Shown here in pieces: positions 1 through 11,110 of a DNA stretch of 64,000 nucleotides. The position numbers and the translations under genes were made by a program. A model generated the notes under the pieces. That model was not told the origin of the DNA. It saw only the letters and a program-made list of their open reading frames with translations, and made no database searches. Location: contig OX457031.1 in NCBI GenBank assembly GCA_949752745.1, positions 52,089,103-52,153,102 of the forward strand, written 5' to 3'. Origin of the DNA: Protula sp. h YS-2021. Taxonomy: Eukaryota; Annelida; Polychaeta; Sabellida; Serpulidae. Each line of letters begins with the position of its first letter. Position 1 is the stretch's first letter.

Positions 1-1649
1 GATACCCGTCTCGTACTGAGGGGTGTGGGCGTGCAGTGCTGAACCATGCGTGTGTGGATGGACGTGGGTTATCCTACTTGAGTAAGGTAATCGAATGGTG
101 CGTGATTTGTGTTTTCTTTTCTTTGTCTTCTTGCGTTTATTATTCACATTTAAATGATGGGGAATAAATGGTTTGGCTTCTAATGGCGTGTGGTCATACG
201 CTGAATGCTTATTCCCTTTCAGCTGTTGAGCTTTTGCTATTTTTAGAAGAAACGGAAGTAGCATGGCTAGGGCTTGGCGTTGCCTTTGTTTATATGCAGC
301 CACACTAGTCGCAAGGCCCTGCCCATGCGTCACGTGACTGTGAGCAGAAGTCACGTGACTTTGAGAATAATCTTGTTCCTGGTATACCGGCTTCTGGTAT
401 AATTGTTCCTGGTATACTGGTTCCTGGTATACTGGTTCCTGGTATACTGGCTCTGGCTTCTGGTAGACGGTACTTGGTTGGTGTACTTGCGCGTGTTTAT
501 GATGTGGGCTTTGGTGTAACTTAGGCAGTATAGGGTTGTAACTTTCAAGGAATTTGCCATAATCGGACAGAGACGGTTTTTGCGCATGCGCTACGTGGTT
601 CCCCAGATCAACTACATTAGAACTAAACAGCGCATCGCCCCTTTGAGTATAGTACGGCTCTGTCTGGGGCTGCGTGCCATGATTTATATGATTCGCTGTA
701 TCTGAATACAGACCAGAGCTGTGTCTGGATTGGGGCTGGTATTGTTGGTGCTGGGTTTGGCTTGTGTGGTATGGAACTTGGTTGCTATCGATATGGTAAG
801 CATCAGGGCCTGTCTGGGATGGATTGCTGGTGTGGTGCTGGTTGTAAGGCAGGGTCTGCTGGTGGGCAGGGTTGTGGCTTTGGGACTCGTGGGTGTTAAG
901 ATGAGGGTGGAAGGCATTGGTGTTTTTGTGTGGATCACTGTGAGTATTATGGAAATAATCATATATCGTATTGGCCTGGTTGTGGTGGATCGTATTATGT
1001 GGAGTATGTAGGGGCTGGTTTGAGGTTTCATAGTTATTCTGTCCACTGTTTGAGTTATCATAATTAAAAGTGTTCGGGTTTATGTGAATACCAACTGAAT
1101 CAAAATGGCCGACAGTTGCACCTTGCTCGAATAGAGGTTGTCTGTTTTCATCGTAATGGGTGAGAATGGGGTCCGCATTCATAATGTGCGCTGCTGTGAA
1201 GTCTGAATACGCGGGTTGCTGTTGTACATAGGGATTCGAATATCCACTGGAATGCAAGAATTCGGGTGGTTTATAGCCTAGGCCATCATTTGGGCTGGCT
1301 GGTTGATCTGGTTGGTAATGCTGGTTGAATTCCCCGTGGTGACTGGGAAGCTGTTTCTGGTCTTCGTAACGAAGCGTTTTGGGCGGAGAAATAAACCCTT
1401 GGAGCTTGGGTTTGGGAAAATCTGTACGAAAGAACTTGGACCTGCTTTTGTCTTCATCAAATTTTGAGAAGTATTTCGTTTTGTCCTTTTTAAAATGTTG
1501 TCCAGGGGAAATGACAGGGGGGAATGTGGGTTGAAGTGCGGGTTCATGAGGTGGGGGGACAGGGGATGGGGATTTGGGGGTCATCATGCGTGCGATTTCG
1601 TACAAAGCGCTCTTCTGATCATGTTTTCTCTTCTCTCCGTTGCTGTATC
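1..1649 (-). CDS. Large partial 3' exon of a CBM14 (chitin-binding) low-complexity protein gene
   Basis: The reverse strand stays open in one frame for about 549 codons, from a clear 3' splice site (pyrimidine tract then TTCACAG at about 1650) to the window edge, so the exon is incomplete. It joins in phase 1 to the CBM14 exon at 4720-4896, giving residues ...EKK-R-YSNGEKRKHDQ. The product is rich in His, Gln, Asn, Pro and Tyr, with YQEPV pentapeptide repeats near the middle and a short basic cluster (KRKKTKKRKHK) towards the left edge. There is no globular domain I recognise. Such composition suggests a disordered, possibly secreted matrix or adhesive protein bound to chitin through the CBM14 domain; that role is inference. 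An open frame of this length in otherwise stop-rich DNA is the main evidence for coding. Confidence 0.8.
373..471 (-). repeat. 15 bp coding tandem repeat (YQEPV)
   Basis: About six units of the 15 bp motif GTATACCAGGAACCA lie on the minus strand inside the open exon. Because the unit is a multiple of three, the array keeps frame and encodes VYQEP/VYQKP repeats. Confidence 0.8.
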
Positions 1650-4600
1650 CTGTGAAAAAATACAATAATAAAGTGTTGAAAAAAGTATACAAGTGTGATA
1701 TTGGAATATTAAGAGGGAAACTTTCCCTATCAATTTATGTAAAAAATACTAGCTTCGAGATAACATAGATGATGAAATGATCCTGTTTAATATGATCTGA
1801 TACACAAAATAGAACTTCTCATCTATGATTTTTGTCCATCTAATACTCGCCCCCAACAAATATTTTTTATTTCAAATCAAAAAAGTGTTTATACTAGTAA
1901 TTATTTTAAATGTGTTCGATTTAAAATAGGGGAAAAATACCATTCCCGTATGCCATGAGCAGTGGGTGATAAAACGAGGGCCGTTATCTGAAGGTATCTT
2001 TTTTTTGCATTCATTCTTGCGCAGTTAATAAAAGCTCCGTCCACTTTGTCAAATTACTGCGCAAAGATAATTTGGACTGTGACGTCACTGAATGAGAGCA
2101 TGGACCAATCATATGCCTTGATTTGCTGGAGCAAAAAAAAATAGTGTACTGAAAGGATGGGATTCAATTTTGAGAGACGATTTCAACAAAAGTCTTAAGA
2201 CTGGAAACTGGAAGCAAGAATCCGCGAAATCCACTACCCCTCCCTTACCTCAAAACAAACTGCATGGAATAACCCGCTATTCTGAATATTTTCACTTCGA
2301 AATTAAACTATCCTACAATCAGCTTCCCCCCTTTCTTTTCACAAATCTTTCGTGTGTATGACACTCTTTGTGTGGCACAGGACATTTGTTCATGAACAGA
2401 AATCAGTCACAGATTCTCCCTAACAGTACGAAGACAAGATGGCATAAATGCTGCCTTGAGACCCACTAAGATGCTCCCAAAACAGAGCTGACCATGAATT
2501 AATCGCTAAAAACATGACGAAAGTGATTCAATCACAACTGCAGACGCATATTCATTTTTTTTTAAATTTCGCTTTATTTATATGTAATTCTATTGTCACG
2601 AATTCAATAAAAAAAAATTCAATATTTTTCGAGCATTTTGCCAAAAAGAAAATCTGCCTGGTAAATTGCTAATTAAAAATCGTACTTTTTAAAGTTATTA
2701 GGCTTTGGGCCAAAAGAACTAGAGATATGTTGGTTATAAAATAAAAGTGTAAAAAAACCTGAAATCAAAGTCTTAAAACTTTTAAAATCCTACCATGACA
2801 CCAGTTTTTAGCAGATCCCAAAAAACGTAAATTAAAATGTCTTCTGAGTTTTATCGCTGCTCCAGTTTGTAAAAACGTGTGCCCCGATACCTGACATATT
2901 CGTGTGTAATGTCACGACACTTGAAGCAAAATTCGATGAGCAGTACCACTTTGAATGCTTGTCTAACGCACATATGTACAAACATACATATTTACATACA
3001 TACACACATACATACACACACACATACATACATACATACGTACGTACGTACATACATACATACATACGGACATATATACATACATACATACATACGTACG
3101 TACATACGTACATACATACATACAGATATACATGCATACATACATACATACATACATATATATATGCATACATACAATCATACATACATATATATGTACA
3201 CACATACATGCATACATACACACACATACATACATACATACATATATACATGCATACATACAATCATACATACATATATATGTACACACATACATGCATA
3301 CATACACACACATACATACATACATACACACATGCATACATGCATACATACATATATACATCCACATCCTTTGGTACATGTTGCTCTATTAATATGAACA
3401 GTTTCTCAACGGACGCGTTATTGTGGGTGCAAAGAGTCTATATTTTCCCGTGGCATCTTGAAAAGCTTGCATTTGCAGGTAAGGACATAGGCATCCCATA
3501 GTGGAACCCTTGAAGCTAATTAGTAATCTGTTACATTTTAAATGTCTAGAAGTCGCAATCAAGTCCGGATTGCATGCCGGGGGGGGGGGGCTGTCTCTCC
3601 GTGCAAACAACAAGTAAAGTAAACTGAAATTCTGTAACTAATAAAATAAACAGAAAATGTCAACAAAATTCCGAAATGTATAACAGATAACAAGCCGAGA
3701 ACTTCTTAGGGAAGTACAATTCAATTTTTTTCTGACTCAGATTTTTTTTGTGCTTTGAAAATTGTGCACAGTTGTCTTCTTAACTGGCTGTTTAAAAAAA
3801 TTAAAGGCAAACAGTACTTTTTATAAATTTCAGTCACAAAAGCAAAAGAACAAACAAACTACTGTAAAACTGTATTTCCTAACCAGAATTATAGTGAAAT
3901 CACAATCCAGTCCACTGTTCCGATCCTTTTGTTGTCATAATATTTTATACGGCATGTGCATAAGGTTTATTTCTCAGTGCTATCCAATGACTACATAGAA
4001 CCTGAGAAATAATTTACATTTGGCACTCCAAACCACACAGATCATAAGGGTCCATTCACAAATTACGCAGTCAGCCTTTTATAATCTCCCGTCACCAATT
4101 CCACCCCGCACGCAAAATATGAGACGCAACGAAGTCGCCCAGATTTTAGCCACGACTTGCTTTTAAAAATTTCTGAAAATTTCAAACCTCCTAGAATGTT
4201 TCGATTTTTTATAAAAAAGAAGTGCATTTGAAATGTTTCGTTGAAGGTTCTCACTACGAGAACTGTACCTCAAGTGAGTGTGACATTAGTACGCGAACAG
4301 CCACGCGACCTATTTCCCCTTAATGGGACTACTTTCTGGATGAGGACTGAATAAAAGGGGGGGGGGGGTGAATATTCAAATCAATCTCTCTACTGAACCA
4401 TATATACCGGTATCTACCACAGTTCACCTTGTTTCAATTTCATTCTAGTTTTTTTTTCAGTCCTTACTTTTCCGTTGTTATAAAACAGCTGACCTCTGGT
4501 GAGCTCCATCTGTTCTGTATAAACACACATTAGGTGTTATTTTGAAAAGTAATTCCGTTCTTTTATGAGTATTAATTTGGCGGAACCCGCAGTGGGTCTG

Positions 4601-4719
4601 CGTAGTAAAAAGGTGTCATACACAACAGACCGAATCCCCAAAGAGGTTGGCTGTTGAACAACAACGGGTGTTATAGACCGAACCCCCGAAGGGGTTGGTT
4701 GTTGAACAACAACGCTTAC
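1650..4719 (-). other. Intron between the two CBM14-gene exons
   Basis: It is bounded on the minus strand by the donor AAAA|GTAAGC at 4719 and the acceptor TTCACAG at 1650; both junctions are phase 1. It is AT-rich and holds the TACA microsatellite at 2983-3363, poly-G tracts near 3580 and 4363, and a 48 bp tandem duplication (about 4627-4713) next to the donor. No coding sequence is recognised inside. Confidence 0.7.
2983..3363. repeat. (TACA)n / (CATA)n microsatellite
   Basis: About 380 bp of imperfect TACA repeats with interspersed ACAC, ATAT and GTAC variants, including an internal duplication (about 3135-3215 resembles 3230-3310). Open frames here on both strands are repeat artefacts. 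Confidence 0.95.
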
Positions 4720-4896
4720 TTTTCTTTTCACACTGTTTGTTTTTCACTGTGCACGGATTGTTGAAGCCTTGAGCGAAATCAGGAGACACGCCTATGCCGT
4801 CAGGACATCTCTTCCTCACCCCCCGCCCATGTGAACAATGAAAGTAGTGGCACTGATCTGTGGCATCTCGGATCAACTGTCCGTCATCCCGGCAAT
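4720..4896 (-). CDS. CBM14 / peritrophin-A chitin-binding domain exon
   Basis: A 177 bp exon (59 codons, symmetrical phase 1-1) with a strong acceptor (CACGTACAG before 4896) and donor (GTAAGC after 4720). The frame encodes six cysteines in the peritrophin-A order C-x13-C-x4-C-x9-C-x17-C-x6-C, with the aromatic pair YF between cysteines 2 and 3 as is usual in this family. CBM14 domains bind chitin in secreted or extracellular-matrix proteins. The exon splices in frame to 1-1649. The upstream exon carrying the signal peptide must lie to the right and was not found. The spacing between cysteines 2-3 is slightly shorter and between 4-5 slightly longer than typical, so assignment is good but not certain. 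Confidence 0.85.
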
Positions 4897-7284
4897 CTGT
4901 ACGTGAAACAATATGAAACAATATGACACACATCAGTCATTTTATTCTTAACTTGGATATAAATAAATAAATAAATATATTAAAAGTGAGAAAAAAAATA
5001 TATGACGATATTCCAAATATAATTTGTGATAATATTCATTTTTTTGCTGGCTTTACTGAGGTTACTGAAAAGCATCATTTTAAATATGACAGCATTTCTG
5101 TAGAAAGTGCATTGTGTGCCTGACATGACTTAGTGAATTGTAAACATTTAGCAGATATTGACTTATTTTGAGTCAATATGAAGTATTATTGATCAGGGAG
5201 CAAATGTTGACCTTTGGGTTTTAATTTTCAGAACTGGTCAACGTTATCTCAATGTTGACTCGAAATAAATCAATATCTGCATTTGTTTATTACAAATAAT
5301 TGTATTTTCCCGAATCATATAACAAAAGCAATCGTTATACATCTTGGATAAGTGCTGTAATTTGATTGGCCGATTCCCAAGTCAATAATCTTTCGTGTTG
5401 ACTGGAATGCAAATGCCGATAGAAGAAGTTGTTTTGGATCAAAACGCCTATTATGTCATGTAATAAAGCAAAAATTGACTTATTTCAAGTCAGCATTAAG
5501 GTATTACTATCCATTTGAGGAAGTGTAAGCCTAAAGGTCAAATAAATCAACCCATGACTTTTTTAAATCGCCCCTAAACATTGAGTGCTAACTCTGAAAC
5601 AGTACCCCTTGTTTTATCCAAACGCGGTGTAAAGTTCCACAAGAACCCTCATTTTTGTGGGTACTGAATAAAATCACAAAGATTCATATCAGTAACTCAA
5701 TTTTTGATAAAAAATCTCACATGTCTGATTTTGCAGGGTGTAAACTTGCGTAAAAGTATGACTGAATGACTGACATCATCTATGCCTTTGCTAATGTCGC
5801 AGAAGTGTGTTCAAGTCATAATTTTGGAATTATCTAAGCCTTATCAGTCCAGGGGGGATGGGGTTGGGCTGTTTCGAACCATAGGTGTTACTATGCGTGT
5901 CCAAATAACTGCGGAGGAAGGGGGTAATTTTTAGGTCAGACGCGGTTCGCGCGGAGTGCCAGTTAAATTGGTGCATTGATAGAAAAATAATTACTGGGAC
6001 CAGTGCCAAAATATCTATGATAAGAAATCAACTTCTTTCATAGAAATTGAAATAAAAAAAGAATAGATATGAATATCACAATAACAGAAAAAGAAAGGAT
6101 TACCCAAAATGCCGGAAAGCGAATTTAGTGATAGTGGGATCACATATAATACTGTCTTAAAATGTTGGAAAAAAGTAGTTTAAAAATTTAAAAAAAATGA
6201 TGTGATCCAAGCACTTAACAAAGAAAACAGGCAGAATTTTGTCCTTTTGAGGCTACACATTATTGTTTAAAAAGGAAAGAATATGTCAAGAATATTTAAA
6301 GCGAAAAACGTTGTTATTGTAACTGAGTTTGTTTAAATCTCACCTGGGGTTTTATAAGTATTTGCACATGTGTAAAAAGTCATCACTAGTATTATCCTGA
6401 GCACATCCATTATCAAGTTAACTTTAATTTTATTAATTTTCAAATTAATTTCAATCTTATTATGTTCCATCCATTTTTAGGAGGTGTCCTTTTTGAACTC
6501 TACGCTTTACATTTTCGTAAATTGAAATCTGCCAACAAATAAGCTATAAAGATTATACTGCTTTAAAACGGTTTTAGGTTAAGCGTGATTCATTAATTGT
6601 ACAACGGAAACTCAATGTGAAACGGCAATTAAAATAGTATTATGTGATATGCAAGGCCAGACTAATGTTATTCACAACGAATATATGAGTGAGCTACAGC
6701 TCAAATACTTCTTCAGTTCTTCAGTAAAGAAAATGTGCATTCTAAATATCGTGTTTTTTCTCTTTAAAGTTTTCAAACTCCAAAAACATTTGATGCAAAT
6801 TGCTGTATGCGATAGCTGCTGTAAACAGCTAGAATGTCGACAAAAAACTGGAATATCAAAATTCGTGTGGAGCTGACACACAAATTAATAAGGCTTGGCC
6901 TTAAATCTGTGTAAGCACAAGCCTCTGTGGTATATACCCCGAAGCTGTGTGGCACCAAATAGCGCTTCGTCTATTAAGCATGATTATCTGTTTTTGTGCC
7001 TGTTACTTGCACTGGAGCGGTTTTAAAGCGGAGTATTATCACTTCGGGTCGGTATATCAATCATTTAGATTTTAAATATTTTTAAACTGTGTATAGCTAA
7101 CACTGACCTGTAAACTAAATAACGCAATGACATTTTTAAAAGGAGAAAATAACCAGTTTTTTTTAAACAGGAAATAGCAAGTTTTTAAATAATAATTTTT
7201 AAATATCAGATTAAACAAAAGCAGTTAAGTAATATAAAATTAACGAATTCTGCTTTGGATCACTACCTAAACATGTGTCGTTAT
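4897..7284. other. AT-rich intron or intergenic DNA
   Basis: Presumably an upstream intron or the 5' flank of the CBM14 gene. Apart from the small foldback repeat at 5152-5280 and related sequence up to about 5500, I see no gene, RNA or strong splice-bounded frame. Confidence 0.5.
5152..5280. repeat. Foldback (MITE-like) repeat, family A copy 1
   Basis: The ends GCAGATATTGACTTATTT and AAATAAATCAATATCTGC are near-perfect inverted repeats. Related sequence continues to about 5500, including a GTGTTGACTGGAATGCAAATG segment. A second, diverged member lies at 49985-50350. Confidence 0.6.
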
Positions 7285-7290
7285 CTTAAT

Positions 7291-7632
7291 GGTGACTGAC
7301 TCACAGTGGCCACACTTGGTTGTGGTAATAGTGACACTCGGTGGTGACACTCAATGATGACACTCTGTGGTGGTAATGAGTAGTGACACCCGATGATGAC
7401 ACTCGGTGGTGACACTGGGTTGTTGCACTGATTGGTGACTCTCAGTGATGACATCCAGTGGTGACACTCCGTAGTGGTACTGGTTGGTGACACTCGGTGA
7501 TGGCACTCGGTGGTGGTACTGCATGGGTGGTGACACTGAAAGGTGACACTTCGTGGTGACACTCAGTGGTTGTACTGGATAGTCACTCTCGATGGTGACA
7601 CTTGGTGGTGACACTCGGCGGTGGCACTCGTG
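7291..7632. repeat. Minisatellite, about 15-16 bp unit
   Basis: Degenerate tandem copies of GGTGACACTCGGTGGT with frequent C/T and A/G variants. Open frames on the reverse strand reflect the repeat. Confidence 0.85.
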
Positions 7633-8215
7633 GATCATGCTTTTGCTGACGTTTTATATAAGAAATGCTGACAACAGTTTATCTCCACCTTCAGATCGAT
7701 TTTTTAAGGTTTTATTAAAAATTCAGGACAATACCGAATAAATCCAGAGCCGAAATGTTCCTTCAAGTGAGCTTATTTAATCTTATCATTAAAGGGCAAA
7801 AAGCCAGACTGCTAAATCCCATTTTGGGAGGCAGATAGAAAAAGTAGCTTTTAAAGTAAAGTCTGGAATTTTTTTACCATTGAAAGTTGTAAAGCGATTA
7901 TTGTTTAGGCATTGCAGTAATGTCTCTTTTTATGTCCAGAAGTTGGTACAGAAAACTTCCGTTATTGTGTAATTCGCACTTGAACCCCTCCACCCCAACT
8001 ATTTCTTTTACATTTTTTCGACCTCGTGGAAAAACTCAGTTAAATATAACATTTTTTATGTCCCCGAACAAATGGACAAACGGCATCTCTCGCAAAACAT
8101 CCCTGTATCAGATGCCGGACTTTATCTGCGGTACTTGATTGTAAGGGTCACAAAACAGAACGAAAGAATTTCTTTGCACAACTTATTAGGCCTCCCGACA
8201 GTTGCAGATTCAAAC

Positions 8216-9018
8216 CGTCCCTCCGCACAACACACCCCTCCACTTTACACTTCTACCCCACACATCTCCCACCCCACACCTCTCCCGACTCCAAACCTCT
8301 CCCACGCAACACCCCTCCCACCTCCACACCCCTCCAACCTCCACACCCCTCCCACCTCCACACCCCTCCCAGGCCACACTCCTCGAACCGCATACCCTTT
8401 CAACTCACACCTCTCCCACCCCAAACCTCTTCCACCTCCAAAGCTGTCCCACCTCCACACCCCTCACAGACCATATACCCCTCCCACCCACACCCTCCAA
8501 CCTCACACCACTCCCACTGCCACACTTCCAACCCACACCTATTACAATCCACATCTTTTCCACCCACACCCCTCCCAATCCCACACCTCTTTCACCCCAC
8601 ATATCTTCGCCCCCACATATCTCAAGCCACCCCATCTCTCCCACCCCCACAGCGTTCCCACCCCACATCTGTTCCACCCCATCCCTCCCAATCCACACCC
8701 CTCCCACCCAATATCTCCCCAACCTTACATCTCTCGCACCCCACACCCCCATACCTCTCCAGCCCGACACCTCTCCTACCACACAACCCTCCCAATCCGA
8801 CACCTCTCTCACTAAACACCTCTCCCACCAACACCCCTCCCACCCAGCACCCCTTCCACCCCCACATATCTCCCACCCCACCCCACACACATCTCCCAGC
8901 CCAACACCTCTCCCAGCCCCACAACGTTCCCACCCCACAACTCTTCCACCCACACCCCTTCCACCCCACACCTTCCCCACCTCACACCTCTCCCAACCCC
9001 ACATCTCTCCCACCCGCG
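8216..9018. repeat. C-rich minisatellite (CCACACCTCTCC type)
   Basis: About 800 bp of degenerate 12-18 bp units built on CCCACCTCCACACCCCTC, almost free of G on the plus strand. The long frames on both strands (Pro/His/Thr-rich on plus, Gly/Trp-rich on minus) are products of this composition. Confidence 0.9.
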
Positions 9019-9635
9019 TCTTTGTCTCAACATTGCCTCCTTTCTTCGCGTTATTTTACACGAATGATAACACGTGTAATATGCCAAGTGCATACGGAGG
9101 TGGTGGGGTGGGGTAAAACCCCCCATGTAGTCGCCTCTCATCTCATATATACAAAGTCCACGCAACAACACAAATGCTATTTTCTGACACAGAAAATGAC
9201 ACAAAAAAGGCCAATAACACCGAATTCACATTCCTGTAGGTGATCTTCTATCAGTAAACCGAAACCGCTAATGTGCCAGAATTAGATTAACATAAGAAAT
9301 TGTATTATACCAATCACTGTGGATGTGATTGAAGCTGTCATTTTGATTATTTCTAAGCTTTTATCATCCACTTTTTCTTCATCCCAAGGGGCAAAAATTG
9401 GCTGTTTCCAGTTCGACTGGTCCAAGTAACATTTGACGAAGCACTAAAATTCCACCTACAGCACTGGTGAGCCCGGGAGGGGGAGTGAGGGAGGGGGGGG
9501 GGCTCTCATGGACATGAGAGTGCATGACTTTTTACGAAGACCACTTAACGCGGAATGTCAAGTTTTAAGAACGCAGACCTTTTTAACCAAACGCGAATAC
9601 AATGTCAAATTCAGCCCCCTGCATGAATCGGTATG

Positions 9636-9760
9636 AAGGCAGGGAGGGAGGGAAGGAGGGAGGGAGGGAGGGAGGCAGGCAGGCAGGCAGGCAGACAGGG
9701 AGAAAGGGAGGCAGGGAAGGAACGAACAAGCAAGGGAGCGAGGGAGGGAGTAATAAAGAA
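9636..9760. repeat. (GGGA)n and (GGCA)n microsatellite
   Basis: Purine-rich tetranucleotide repeats: GGGA units, then GGCA units at about 9675-9694, then degenerate GGGA. Confidence 0.9.
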
Positions 9761-10325
9761 CGAGAGCTCTCTAGCGATCGAGGCTGTCATTTCAAGGTTA
9801 CACTGAACGCAACGGCGCAACACTCAAGTGTGATGCATCCGCGAGCGCCCATTCATAGCATGGATTGACTCGTCAATTAGTCCCACATTGAATAAATTCG
9901 GAAATGTGAAGCCTACAAACTAGGCTTTTCTAAGTGCTCCCAATTCAGACGACGGTGCACTTCCTGGGCGTGGCGGCTTGCTTGTTTTTACTATTGTGTC
10001 AGCTCCATGCCCTTCCACCCCCTCTCCACGCAAAACCCCACACCATCGAAGCTCCTGTTAGGTGAGGCCCGTAGAAAAAATACCCCAACGCTAAGCAGGA
10101 TGCATAATATTTGTAGCAGAATCTCGGGATCTGGCCACACTGCAAATATGACTAATTCAGGAAAAGGACCACTTAAAAGTAAGTCCCGTTCGTAGACACC
10201 TTCTGCTATGAAGAATCCCCAAACAGGATTATCCCTGTAACCATACTACTTTAATTCAGTCCGCTTCGTTTCCCAGGCTTTCACTCCACTTTTTTCTGTA
10301 GTGTTTTCCGGCCCATCTGGCAATT

Positions 10326-10860
10326 CAGTCAACTGAGATTTCGGGGAAGCGAAGTAGCGGAAGGGGCGAACGTATCTACCGGGGTTTGTGGGGAGGAAGG
10401 CGGGGCAAGAGGCGGGCGTATCTACTGGGGTTTGTGGGGAGTGAGGCGGGGAAAGGGGCGGGCGTATCTACTGAGGTTTTTTTTGGGGGGGGGCGAGGCG
10501 GGGGAAGGGGCGGGCGTAGCTACTGAGGTTTGTGGGGAGCGAGGCGGGGGAAGGGGCGGGGGTATCTACTGAGGTTTGTGGTGAGCGAGGCGGGGGGAGG
10601 GGCGGGTGTATCTACTGAGGTTCGTGGGGAGCGAGGCGGGGGAAGGGGCGGGCGTATCTACTGAGGTTTGTGGTGAACGAGGCGGGGGAAGGGGCGAACG
10701 TATCTACTGGGGTTTGTGGGGAGCGAGGCGGGGGAAGGGACGGGCGTATCTACTGAGGTTTGTGGGGAGCGAGGCGGGGGAGGAGTGAGCGTATCTACTG
10801 AGGTTTGTGGGGAGCGAGGCGGAGGAAGGGGCAAGCGTATCTACCGAGCTTTCAGGGCAG
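10326..10860. repeat. 46 bp G-rich minisatellite
   Basis: About eleven units, with the marker GTATCTAC at 10372, 10418, 10464, 10562, 10608, 10654, 10700, 10746, 10791 and 10837; one unit at 10516 is longer by 6 bp. Each unit carries several runs of three to five G, so the plus strand could form G-quadruplexes. Confidence 0.9.
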
Positions 10861-11110
10861 AGAGGACAGAAGGAATATATCCGTTAAGGTTTCCAGGAGG
10901 CGAGGAGGGAGGTAGGCATATCTGCTAAGATTTCCATGGAGCGAGGCTTAGACGGGGCATATCTGCTGAGATTTTCAGGGAGCGAGGCTGGGAGGGGGGC
11001 ATATCTGGTAAGATTTCCATGGAGCGAGGCTTGGAAGGGGCACATCTGTTAAGATTTCCATGGAGCGAGGCTGGGACGGGGCATATCTGGTAAGATTTCC
11101 ATGGAGAAAT
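10861..11110. repeat. Degenerate extension of the 46 bp minisatellite
   Basis: Related units of the form CATATCTG-TAAGATTTCCATGGAGCGAGGCT continue the array with lower G content and a changed consensus. Confidence 0.75.

Noticed and set aside
2832..3501. Tyr/Cys/Val- and His/Thr/Ile-rich ORFs
   Set aside because: They are translations of the TACA microsatellite.
8072..9204. Long Pro/His/Thr-rich (plus) and Gly/Trp-rich (minus) ORFs up to about 300 codons
   Set aside because: Produced by the C-rich minisatellite, which lacks stop-forming bases.
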